Source: Butyricimonas virosa (GTDB taxonomy: Bacteria; Bacteroidota; Bacteroidia; Bacteroidales; Marinifilaceae). From it: 64,000 nt of DNA. Position numbers and translations under genes: made by a program. The stretch's first letter is position 1; every line of letters starts with the position of its first letter. This document shows positions 19,489 to 26,700 of the stretch, piece by piece. Under the pieces are notes generated by a model. That model was not told the origin of the DNA and searched no databases. It worked only from the letters and a program-made list of their open reading frames with translations. The stretch lies in contig NZ_CP102269.1 in NCBI RefSeq assembly GCF_025148635.1, positions 1,178,001 through 1,242,000 on the forward strand. Reading direction: 5' to 3'.

Positions 19489-19495
19489 ACATTTG
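19488..19495 (+). promoter_or_regulatory. Antisense -7 element (TACATTTG) at the susC2 start codon
   Basis: TACATTTG on the + strand, beginning with the last base of the reverse-complemented start codon, as in the other receptor genes. No clear -33 TTTG at the expected distance. Confidence 0.4.
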
Positions 19496-19500
19496 TCTTG

Positions 19501-19577
19501 TTAATGTAAAGATTACTATATTTTATTAACACATTGACCGGATAGGTGGTCCCAACACCTTCCGGTTATTTCATTTT
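19501..19577 (+). ncRNA. Candidate cis-antisense RNA over the susC2 leader
   Basis: Predicted transcript of about 77 nt. Its terminal hairpin is ACCGGATAGGTG (19537-19548), loop GTCCCAA, and CACCTTCCGGT (19556-19566), one base bulged, followed by TATTTCATTTT. The hairpin reaches the FecR stop codon (19566-19568), as in the other three junctions. The T run is interrupted, so this is the weakest terminator of the four. Confidence 0.38.
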
Positions 19578-20708
19578 CACAATAATCACTCTCTCTTTTA
19601 ATTCAAATTCAACATTTGTTGTCAAGGATATAATATCCAAGATAACATTACATTTATTATACTTCTCCAAATCTCCAGTAAATACAAGCTCTTTAGCTTC
19701 CGGATTCTGATAAAATACTGTAATATCATACCACCGGGCCAATTGCTTCATGATCTCATCCAAACGCATTCCTTCAATGATCCACTTCCCTTCGGTCCAC
19801 GCCGTGAATATATCTGTATTCACTCGTTCCACGTTTATGCCATTTGTCTGAAGATCATAGGTAATCTGTTCTCCGGGAGAAATCGTCTTGGCATCAGCCA
19901 TTCCTTTTCCTTGAAAAGCGACACTCCCTTCTACCAAGGTAGTTTGCACATAATCTTCATCCGAATAAGCATTTACATTAAATACGGTTCCCAAAACCGT
20001 AACATCTCCACCAACTGTTTCAACAATAAAAGGATGTTCCACATCTCGAGCCACATGAAACAAAGCCTCTCCCTCCAAACGAACACGTCGTTCTTTTCCC
20101 TCGAAACGATCCGGAACATTTAATTTTGAATCGGAATTTATCATCACGCTCGTACCATCCGCCAAAACCAAGTTATACTCACCGCCTCTAGGTACGATAA
20201 TTTTATTATATTCTACCGCTTCGTCAATCTGACCACTAGGTTTGAATTTTTCTATCGCTTGTCCAAAAGCAATAGAATCCGTTAATTTTACTTGTTGACC
20301 GGAATTAAATACCAACACGGCCTTTGTTGTTCCCGGCTCAATGGATATGTCCTCCGAGACAAATGTCGTTTGGGATTCATCATTTTCCAGAAACCAGTAA
20401 CCGAATCCCACGCATAGAGGAAACAACAGAATTGCCGCATATTTAACAATTGCTCTCCAAATATGTGTTTCCCGAGATTTATCTGCATAAACGACAAATT
20501 CATTCCACGCTCCCTTGCAATCCACCACACGAGTTTCTTTTCCCGTGTAATAGGTTTCAAAATATCGTTTTGCTTTACGATAATATTCTCCATTACCCTC
20601 ATTTTCTGCCAGCCATCTCTCGACCTCTTCCCTCTCTTCGTCTGTAGCAACATCCATGAGATGTCTCACAATCAGATCCCAATTTATGTGCCTTTTATCA
20701 TCTGTCAT
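19566..20708 (-). CDS. FecR-family anti-sigma factor
   Basis: 380 residues. N-terminal cytoplasmic sigma-binding part (HLMDVATDEEREEVERWLAE), one membrane helix (about 88-107, YAAILLFPLCVGFGYWFL), periplasmic FecR domain (VPRGGEYNLVLADGTSVMIN; GEALFHVARDVEHPFIV; VLGTVFNVN) and C-terminal DUF4974-type domain (LDEIMKQLARWYDITVFY). Partner of the sigma factor encoded upstream and of the transporter encoded downstream. Confidence 0.93.
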   Translation of the reverse strand: MTDDKRHINWDLIVRHLMDVATDEEREEVERWLAENEGNGEYYRKAKRYFETYYTGKETRVVDCKGAWNEFVVYADKSRETHIWRAIVKYAAILLFPLCVGFGYWFLENDESQTTFVSEDISIEPGTTKAVLVFNSGQQVKLTDSIAFGQAIEKFKPSGQIDEAVEYNKIIVPRGGEYNLVLADGTSVMINSDSKLNVPDRFEGKERRVRLEGEALFHVARDVEHPFIVETVGGDVTVLGTVFNVNAYSDEDYVQTTLVEGSVAFQGKGMADAKTISPGEQITYDLQTNGINVERVNTDIFTAWTEGKWIIEGMRLDEIMKQLARWYDITVFYQNPEAKELVFTGDLEKYNKCNVILDIISLTTNVEFELKERVIIVKMK

Positions 20709-20791
20709 GATACTTTCAATTAATCATTCATATACAAGACACATCCATTTGAAAAACGGAGTACAAGAAATATGATTTTCTTTAAAAATCT

Positions 20792-21358
20792 TTAGAAACC
20801 TCCTTGTAAATATTCAATGAGTAAGAAAATGGGAACCAATCTCTCACGCAACATACGATACGCTCGTTGTACCTGAGTTTTCACCGTTGTTTCGGCAATA
20901 TTTAATTGCTCGGCAATCTCTTTATTTTTCTTTCCCTCCACCACTTTCAATAAAATAATCTCCCGGCACTTATCAGGTAACGAATTCAAAGCTTCTTGAA
21001 GGCGTCGATGCACGTCCTCATCAATAATCACGTCTTCGGTTCCGGAGAAAAGCTGTGCCTCAAACAATTTATTGTTATGCTCATCCCTGATTTTCCGATC
21101 CCGTATCACATTCAAACAACGATTCCGCACCGAAGTGAACAAATAAGCTTTCACAGAAGTGGCCACTTGCAATGCTCCGGCATGCTTCCATAAATGGAAG
21201 AATAGGTCCTGCACTAAATCCCTTGCCTCCTCTTCATCATACAAATAACTCTCGGCAAACAGAACCATTTTGGCAAAATAATACTCATAGAGGTATCGAA
21301 ACGCCTCTTTATCGCGTTTTTTTATACGAGCTAAAATCAAATCCTCTTCAATATCCAT
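20792..21358 (-). CDS. FecI-like ECF sigma factor
   Basis: 188 residues from the ATG at 21356-21358 (MDIEEDLILARIKKRD); a frame extension begins with TTG and would leave almost no leader after the -7-like TAAATTTG at 21381-21388 on the minus strand. Region 2: EAFRYLYEYYFAKMVLFAES and EEARDLVQDLFFHLWKH; region 4: LPDKCREIILLKVVEGKKNKEIAEQLNIAETTVKTQVQ in two helices. First gene of operon 2. Confidence 0.93.
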   Translation of the reverse strand: MDIEEDLILARIKKRDKEAFRYLYEYYFAKMVLFAESYLYDEEEARDLVQDLFFHLWKHAGALQVATSVKAYLFTSVRNRCLNVIRDRKIRDEHNNKLFEAQLFSGTEDVIIDEDVHRRLQEALNSLPDKCREIILLKVVEGKKNKEIAEQLNIAETTVKTQVQRAYRMLRERLVPIFLLIEYLQGGF

Positions 21359-21502
21359 GAGTACATTCAAATTGTATGGACAAATTTATGTAAGAAAATC
21401 GAATAATCATGTTCACTCACGAGAATAATATGAAAAACAATATCACCCAACTCTCTCCTAACTCACTACACACAAACGCATAGGCCCGTTTCTTTTGGCT
21501 TT

Positions 21503-22138
21503 TTACGGAATTCTCGCTAATCCCAAGCTATTCCGCAAATCTTCTACCTCTTTTTGGGAAAGTACTGTATAATCCATCCGGCTCTGGACGATAATCCGAC
21601 AAGCCATTTCGAAAAAGAGAGCCCGCTCAAGCACTTCGTCAAAGTCTCGACCACATACCACTTGCCCGTGATTACTTAACAAAACTGCATCATGCTCTTG
21701 CATAGCCTCTATCACCGCTTCCGCTAATTCTGGTGAACCGGGACGAAAATACGGTAACACGGCAACCTCGCCCACATGGTAAGGAACTTCCAATGTCACG
21801 TTAAAATCTAACGGTTTATTTTTCATGCAAGCCACCACCGTGGTATATTCCGATTGAAAATGCAACACCACATTCACATCCGGACGATTCCTGAAAATCC
21901 CCAAATGAAAAACACTTTCCATGGAAGGACGTACCCCGTTTTCCACTTGCCCGGAAATGATATCACACACGGCAACTTTCTCCGGGGGCAAAACCGGTAG
22001 CCACGAACCTGTTCCGGAAACGAGCATCTTGTCTCCCACCCGCCAAGATAAATTACCACTACTGCAAAGCATCAGTCGAGCCTCCCCATACCGATGGGCT
22101 TGAGTCACAAAAATTTCAACCTGTTCTTTCGTGATCAT
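21503..22138 (-). CDS. Class II aldolase/adducin-family protein
   Basis: 211 residues from ATG at 22136-22138 (MITKEQVEIFVTQAHRYGEA); an upstream extension runs through a terminator hairpin and is not credible. Family marks: CSSGNLSWRVGDKMLVSGTG (substrate-phosphate binding region), the glutamate in SMESVFHLGIF, and SNHGQVV. The usual H-x-H zinc pair reads LHFQS here, so one histidine is replaced by glutamine; this may define a subgroup rather than loss of function. Expected chemistry: cleavage or dehydration of a small sugar phosphate, substrate unknown. The gene stands alone between operon 2 and a pseudogene. Confidence 0.85.
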   Translation of the reverse strand: MITKEQVEIFVTQAHRYGEARLMLCSSGNLSWRVGDKMLVSGTGSWLPVLPPEKVAVCDIISGQVENGVRPSMESVFHLGIFRNRPDVNVVLHFQSEYTTVVACMKNKPLDFNVTLEVPYHVGEVAVLPYFRPGSPELAEAVIEAMQEHDAVLLSNHGQVVCGRDFDEVLERALFFEMACRIIVQSRMDYTVLSQKEVEDLRNSLGLARIP

Positions 22139-22187
22139 AAACGTATCATAAGAATTTACCCAAAAGTATAAGAAAAAGAATTTCCAC

Positions 22188-22231
22188 CCAAATAAAACCC
22201 GGACATTCCTGCAGACGAGGAAGTCCGGGTT
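22188..22231 (-). terminator. Intrinsic terminator after the broken TlpA-like gene
   Basis: On the minus strand AACCCGGACTTCCT pairs with AGGAATGTCCGGGTT (one bulged base) and is followed by TTTATTT. It lies about 20 bp after the last codon of the pseudogene remnant at 22253 and upstream of the aldolase gene. Confidence 0.8.
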
Positions 22232-22252
22232 CATAAAGCACACGCATTTAAT

Positions 22253-22994
22253 CTATAACCCGGGCAAAGCATTCAATATTTCCAATGTTTTCCCATCAGA
22301 AGGCCGCGGCATATTGGCATTCAAAAACTTACCATCTTGATCAATCAACATGAACCGAGGAATCCCCTTGCAACGAATAGCCTCCATGAAACTCTTGTCG
22401 CCTCCCATGTGTAACTAGATTCCTCCCAACTGTTTCACTTGAACAAATCTTTCCCACGCATTCCGACTATCATCACAAGAAATACTGACAAAATAGATGT
22501 TTCGCCCCTCAAATTCCTCTTCCAACTTTTTCAGATGAGGTATTTCGGCATTACATGGCCCGCACCACGTGGCCCATACATCAATGGACACGTATTTTCC
22601 TTTCAAATCCGACAAGCTCACTTTTCCCCGTTATATCTTTAAAAGTAAACGGTACGGCAGGCTGTCCCTTAAACAAGACCTTATTTGCATCATACACACG
22701 CTGATATTCCGCAACATAATCCACTCGATGAACCCTCTTACGGAAAATTCGATCCATTCCTTCCGTGTTTTCCATACCATATATTCTCACGTATTCCATG
22801 ACACTCGTCACCACAAAATTCTCTACCAACCGCTTATCCCGGTACTTTTCCACCTCTTTCAACACGTTCATTAACAAGATACAAGCATCATCCCCCCGTT
22901 TGTCCATCCAGATCGTGAAAAGCAAATAAGGCTCTTCTAATGAATCCCAGATACTCGAAGATGCCCCAAGCTTCTTTTTTCTCAACAACCACAT
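22253..22994 (-). pseudogene. TlpA-like thiol-disulfide oxidoreductase, broken by a frameshift and a nonsense codon
   Basis: Three pieces join into one thioredoxin-family protein. The first (22994 leftwards) carries WDSLEEPYLLFTIWMD and ends in FTFKDITGK at about 22625; the frame then shifts within an AAAA run (GGGAAAAGTGAGC). The second piece continues with VSLSDLKGKYVSIDVWATW and the redox motif CGPC, up to a TAG at 22415-22417 where CAG (Gln) is expected. The third continues with LHMGGDKSFMEAIRCKGIPR and FMLIDQDGKF to a stop at 22253-22255. Start and upstream region (22995-23290) are also unclear: an open frame there (EWNYQLAFWVIMGHGGKQVS) could be the shifted 5' part. Two independent lesions make a sequencing slip unlikely. 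Confidence 0.85.
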
Positions 22995-23290
22995 GCCTTA
23001 ATTCTGAGCGGGATTTTTCTGACACCTGTTTCCCTCCATGCCCCATGATTACCCAAAAAGCCAACTGGTAATTCCACTCACGGAGAATACGTTCTCTCTC
23101 TCGTTTTGTGAAATTCACATCTAACCCTAAGACAACTGTCTTCTTTGCTTTTCGTGGTGCAGACAGGCCATTTCCCATTCCTTTCAATTGTCGTAATATT
23201 GTTTCCGTTCGAGGATCAGAAGGACGTGTCGTCTCTAAACGCAAACGATCACGCCGAGAAAGCACATGAGATATTTGGGAAACGTCGCTA
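22995..23290 (-). other. Probable decayed 5' part of the TlpA-like gene
   Basis: This stretch between the histidine kinase stop and the readable thioredoxin remnant is open on the minus strand in a frame different from the remnant. It encodes, among others, TILRQLKGMGNGLSAPRKAK and REWNYQLAFWVIMGHGG. No start codon with a good context and no signal peptide could be found. I read it as the shifted N-terminal region of the pseudogene; it could equally be non-coding. Confidence 0.35.
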
Positions 23291-25615
23291 TTAACAATTT
23301 CCCGGTCTGACAGGCAAGGTAAACCAAAAAGTACTTCCTTTGCCTTCCTCGGAAAGGACCCCGATCTCTCCTCCCAGTTTACGGACAATTGTTTGGCAAA
23401 TAGCCAACCCCAACCCCGTTCCGTTGGTAAAACTATCCAATTTGACAAAACGTTTGAAGATTTCACCTTGCTTTTCTACCGGAATGCCTTTTCCCGTGTC
23501 TGAAACGAAAAATCGCAACCCATTTTCCTGCTCTTCATAACCAAAATGGATATGTCCCTCTCGGGTAAATTTAAGCGCGTTATTCAGAAAATTCGAAATC
23601 ACCTGCATCACCCGATTCTTTTCCGTGTAAACAACACATTCATCCATGTGAGAAGTGAAAGAAATATCAATACCGGGATGCTCCGCAATCTTCTGGCGAT
23701 AACTCATTTCCAATCCCCGCAGCATCTCGTTTATATCGACCATATCATAAATAAATTCCAACGTTCCCGCCTCAATCTTTGATAAATCCAAAATATCACT
23801 AATCAACTGCAATAGTAATTCATTATTTCGATTAATAATGGCCATGTACTCCTCTTTATCCTTCGGATCATCCGTGTTTACGAGCAATTCACTGAATCCC
23901 ACGATGGCATTCAAGGGGGTACGAATCTCGTGACTCATGTTAGACAGGAAGATTGACTTTAACCGATCGGACATCTCCGCCGCTTCTTTCGCCCGTTTCC
24001 ATTCATTGGCAACCCGGGTACGCTCGGAAACATCCTCGTATTTCAACACGACACCCCGAATCTGCCCCTCGTTCTTTATATCATAAACAGGCGTGGCCGT
24101 GATCTCTACCGTGAACTCGTCATCAAAAGTAACCTCCTTCATTTCCCGCTTTCCCGTCTCTAACGCCTTATGCATCACGCAACCCGGGCAAGGAGAATCC
24201 CGATGCATGACACTCTTGTAGCAACACAACCCGGCCTTGTACCTGCCGGCCAGCGGATGCTCGGAATACCGGGCCAAGTTCTCCCATTCAATCATGTAAT
24301 CCGGGCGAAGATACACCAATCCATTATTCGAGTGATCAAGAATAAGCTGATTGATCTCCTGAATTTTCTCCACATTTTGCTTCGCCTCCATCAAGGTCTT
24401 CTCGTACAACTTACTCTCGGTTATATTTCGCAATGTCCCAACAACCCGCAAAGGTTTTCCCGCAATATCCTTTTTCTCGATCGTCAAATACAAGTCATAG
24501 TAATCCTCATATAACCCTCGAACATCATAACGAACCTCCCGGTGCAAATTATCTATCTGCCCGTTTTTTATATCCGCAAAAAGCCGGGACATGATTTCCC
24601 GGTCATCCGGATGCATGTTATTAACTGCCTCCAGCGAGGACTGACCATCCCGTTCTTTATAAAAATTTTCATTCCCGACCTTAAATTCGGAATATTTAAA
24701 CCGGATAAGGTCTTCTTTCAAGTCCCAGATCATCGGAACCGTGTTCGTAACCGAGAAAGCCATCCGCAATTGCTGATTCACCTCTTGAAGTTGTTCCTGT
24801 ATACGAATAAGATCTGTTATATCCCAGCGAGTTGCCAGCAACCAATGATGCACATCATTAGACACCACATTTTTATTCACGATAGAAACGTGTCTCCCGC
24901 CATCAGGAGTCTCGTACACTTCTTGCACTTGATAAGAATTTCCTTCTTCAATAATTTTAAAATCGACATCCCGGTAATGCTCGCCTCGTTCCTTTCCATA
25001 TACCTCTATATCAGTTTTACCGATAATTTCTTCTCGGGAATATCCACCCTGTAACTCACACTGTTTATTCCAGAAAACATACTTCAAATCATCATCTATA
25101 TCTTTTATGATCAGAGGCATTGGCATATTGTCCAGCACCGCATTCAGCAATCGCTGATTCTGTCTTATCGCAACCTCGTTCTTCTTTCGTCCCGTAATAT
25201 CCCGTTCAAAACAAGCCACCAAGTTTTCTTGTACACGCTTGAACCGCTCCTCGTAATAAGTTATCTTACCATGAACAGACACGGTATACTCCACCTCGTA
25301 CACTTTATCCGAAATCAACGCTTCCCTCAAATTGGATATCACGATGTCTACAAACGAGGGATCAACACAATCCTTCAAATTCCTACCAATCAATGTCTCC
25401 ACCGGTAAAGAAAGTTTCACAGGATCAGCATTATAAATTTTTTGTATATTAAACTGGTTATCTACCATGAAAATCATGTCGGGAACTGAGGCAATAACCT
25501 TTTCTGCCATAATATTTTCCATACTTTCCCGTGGAATAGAGATTTTTCTCCTACGAGAAAAAAAGAACACAAGGTTTCCTAGAATCACTACTCCGGCAAT
25601 AATATATCCCCACAT
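23291..25615 (-). CDS. Membrane-anchored multi-PAS sensor histidine kinase
   Basis: 774 residues. One N-terminal membrane helix (WGYIIAGVVILGNLVFFF, about 2-20), then a series of PAS domains (about 35-145, 150-270, 275-410 and 415-530; for example DNMPMPLIIKDIDDDLKYVFW) and the kinase core: phospho-acceptor His at about 562 in SNMSHEIRTPLNAIVGFSE, N box NNALKFT, G1 DTGKGIP, G2 NGTGLGLAI. The fourth PAS has a cysteine cluster (CCYKSVMHRDSPCPGC, about 468-483), which could hold metal or act as a redox switch. There is no receiver domain and no response-regulator gene nearby, so the target is unknown. Confidence 0.92.
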   Translation of the reverse strand: MWGYIIAGVVILGNLVFFFSRRRKISIPRESMENIMAEKVIASVPDMIFMVDNQFNIQKIYNADPVKLSLPVETLIGRNLKDCVDPSFVDIVISNLREALISDKVYEVEYTVSVHGKITYYEERFKRVQENLVACFERDITGRKKNEVAIRQNQRLLNAVLDNMPMPLIIKDIDDDLKYVFWNKQCELQGGYSREEIIGKTDIEVYGKERGEHYRDVDFKIIEEGNSYQVQEVYETPDGGRHVSIVNKNVVSNDVHHWLLATRWDITDLIRIQEQLQEVNQQLRMAFSVTNTVPMIWDLKEDLIRFKYSEFKVGNENFYKERDGQSSLEAVNNMHPDDREIMSRLFADIKNGQIDNLHREVRYDVRGLYEDYYDLYLTIEKKDIAGKPLRVVGTLRNITESKLYEKTLMEAKQNVEKIQEINQLILDHSNNGLVYLRPDYMIEWENLARYSEHPLAGRYKAGLCCYKSVMHRDSPCPGCVMHKALETGKREMKEVTFDDEFTVEITATPVYDIKNEGQIRGVVLKYEDVSERTRVANEWKRAKEAAEMSDRLKSIFLSNMSHEIRTPLNAIVGFSELLVNTDDPKDKEEYMAIINRNNELLLQLISDILDLSKIEAGTLEFIYDMVDINEMLRGLEMSYRQKIAEHPGIDISFTSHMDECVVYTEKNRVMQVISNFLNNALKFTREGHIHFGYEEQENGLRFFVSDTGKGIPVEKQGEIFKRFVKLDSFTNGTGLGLAICQTIVRKLGGEIGVLSEEGKGSTFWFTLPVRPGNC

Positions 25616-25700
25616 GACAATATGATTTAATTTTTACGCAATATATCGCAAATATAACAATAATAAATCACCAAACAATCCCTTCATCGGGATATAGCCG

Positions 25701-25730
25701 AAATAAAAAACCGTGCTGATAACAGCACGG
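25701..25730 (-). terminator. Intrinsic terminator of dps
   Basis: On the minus strand CCGTGCTG, loop TTAT, CAGCACGG, then TTTTTTATTT. It starts 28 bp after the dps stop codon. Confidence 0.92.
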
Positions 25731-25757
25731 CTCCTAGGTACAAATTAAAACTTAAAC

Positions 25758-26234
25758 TTATTCACTTAAATATGCACGTAGCATCCATAAATTCTTTTCT
25801 TGCTCGGAAATGTAAGGATTAATCATATCTTGAGTTCCATCATCACCGATTTCCGCGGCCAAAGCCAATATTTCACGTTCTTTACGAATCAATATCCCCA
25901 AATTCCCCACAATCTCCTTCACGCAACGATTCCCGTCGGAAACCTCCGTTACCTCTTTAATCTCAGCCTGTTTCATGTAAGCGGAATACGAATGTAACGG
26001 GGTTCCTTCCAACGTAAGCACGCGTTCAGCAATCTCGTCTACCTTCTCGATAGCATCATTATAGTATTCTTCAAATTTGGCATGTAACTCGAAAAAGTTA
26101 CTTCCTTTCACGTTCCAATGGAATCCTCTCAAATTCTGGTAAAAAATCTGGTAATTTGCCAACAAGTCATTCAAATGGTTTACCAACTCTTTTGACTTCT
26201 CTTTGTCCAATCCGATTAAATTTAGTGCTTTCAT
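25758..26234 (-). CDS. dps: Dps/ferritin-like DNA-protection and iron-storage protein
   Basis: 158 residues, the normal length for Dps. The ferroxidase-site pattern is present: FHWNVKGSNFFELHAKFEEYY with DAIEKVDEIAERVLTLEG (His, His, Asp and Glu ligands). It should form a 12-subunit shell that oxidises ferrous iron with hydrogen peroxide and protects DNA under oxidative stress. It is transcribed alone, from a clear promoter (26277-26308) to a strong terminator (25701-25730). Confidence 0.95.
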   Translation of the reverse strand: MKALNLIGLDKEKSKELVNHLNDLLANYQIFYQNLRGFHWNVKGSNFFELHAKFEEYYNDAIEKVDEIAERVLTLEGTPLHSYSAYMKQAEIKEVTEVSDGNRCVKEIVGNLGILIRKEREILALAAEIGDDGTQDMINPYISEQEKNLWMLRAYLSE

Positions 26235-26276
26235 ATTATTTGATTTTTATTGTTACTTCTCTTTATTTTTCTAATA

Positions 26277-26308
26277 CAAATATAGAATATGCTACAATAT
26301 AAATCAAA
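26277..26308 (-). promoter_or_regulatory. Promoter of dps
   Basis: Minus strand: TTTG at 26305-26308, 20 bp spacer, TATATTTG at 26277-26284. This is the full Bacteroidetes housekeeping promoter pattern, placed about 45 bp before the dps start codon. Confidence 0.85.
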
Positions 26309-26460
26309 TCGATTGTTTTTATAAATATATTTGCAATATTTATAAAACATGATTTACAACACATTATAATTATAAAATACAAGCATTTCTCTAAAAAAAT
26401 ATCTTATGATTTTCAAGTTTACCGATAACTTCATTTTTTTCAAAAAAAATCCATCAATCC

Positions 26461-26491
26461 TTTGCAGAGTTCAAAAATTGCACTACATTTG
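26461..26491 (+). promoter_or_regulatory. Promoter of tRNA-Val
   Basis: TTTG at 26461-26464, 19 bp spacer, TACATTTG at 26484-26491, ending 20 bp before the first base of the tRNA. A perfect match to the TTTG/TAnnTTTG pattern. Confidence 0.85.
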
Positions 26492-26511
26492 CATCCGCAA
26501 TCAAGCAATAC

Positions 26512-26586
26512 GGGCGCTTAGCTCAGCTGGTTCAGAGCATCTGGTTTACACCCAGAGGGTCGGGGGTTCGAATCCCTCAGCGCCCA
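26512..26586 (+). tRNA. tRNA-Val (anticodon TAC)
   Basis: 75 nt folding into a full cloverleaf: acceptor GGGCGCT/AGCGCCC, D stem GCTC/GAGC, anticodon stem TCTGG/CCAGA with loop TTTACAC (anticodon TAC, reads GUA valine codons), T arm GGGGG-TTCGAAT-CCCTC type and discriminator A. The CCA end is not encoded. It has its own promoter and terminator. Confidence 0.97.
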
Positions 26587-26587
26587 C

Positions 26588-26616
26588 AAAAGAGGTTCAA
26601 AAGAACCTCTTTTTCA
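26588..26616 (+). terminator. Intrinsic terminator of tRNA-Val
   Basis: AGAGGTTC, loop AAAA, GAACCTCT, then TTTTCATTTT, directly after the tRNA. Confidence 0.9.
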
Positions 26617-26700
26617 TTTTATCAACTTTTCCACTTGAGCCTTCGCTACCCCCATTCCCTTACTGGAATGAAAGTAGCGAAATCTCAAAGCACACTTTTA

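Noticed and set aside
1601..21358. Carbohydrate utilisation loci (classical PULs)
   Set aside because: SusC/SusD pairs are present, but no glycoside hydrolase, lyase, sulfatase or sugar-sensing hybrid system is found in the window.
22139..22243. N-terminal extension of the class II aldolase
   Set aside because: It reads through the terminator hairpin of the upstream pseudogene, and class II aldolases begin near MITKEQVEIF.
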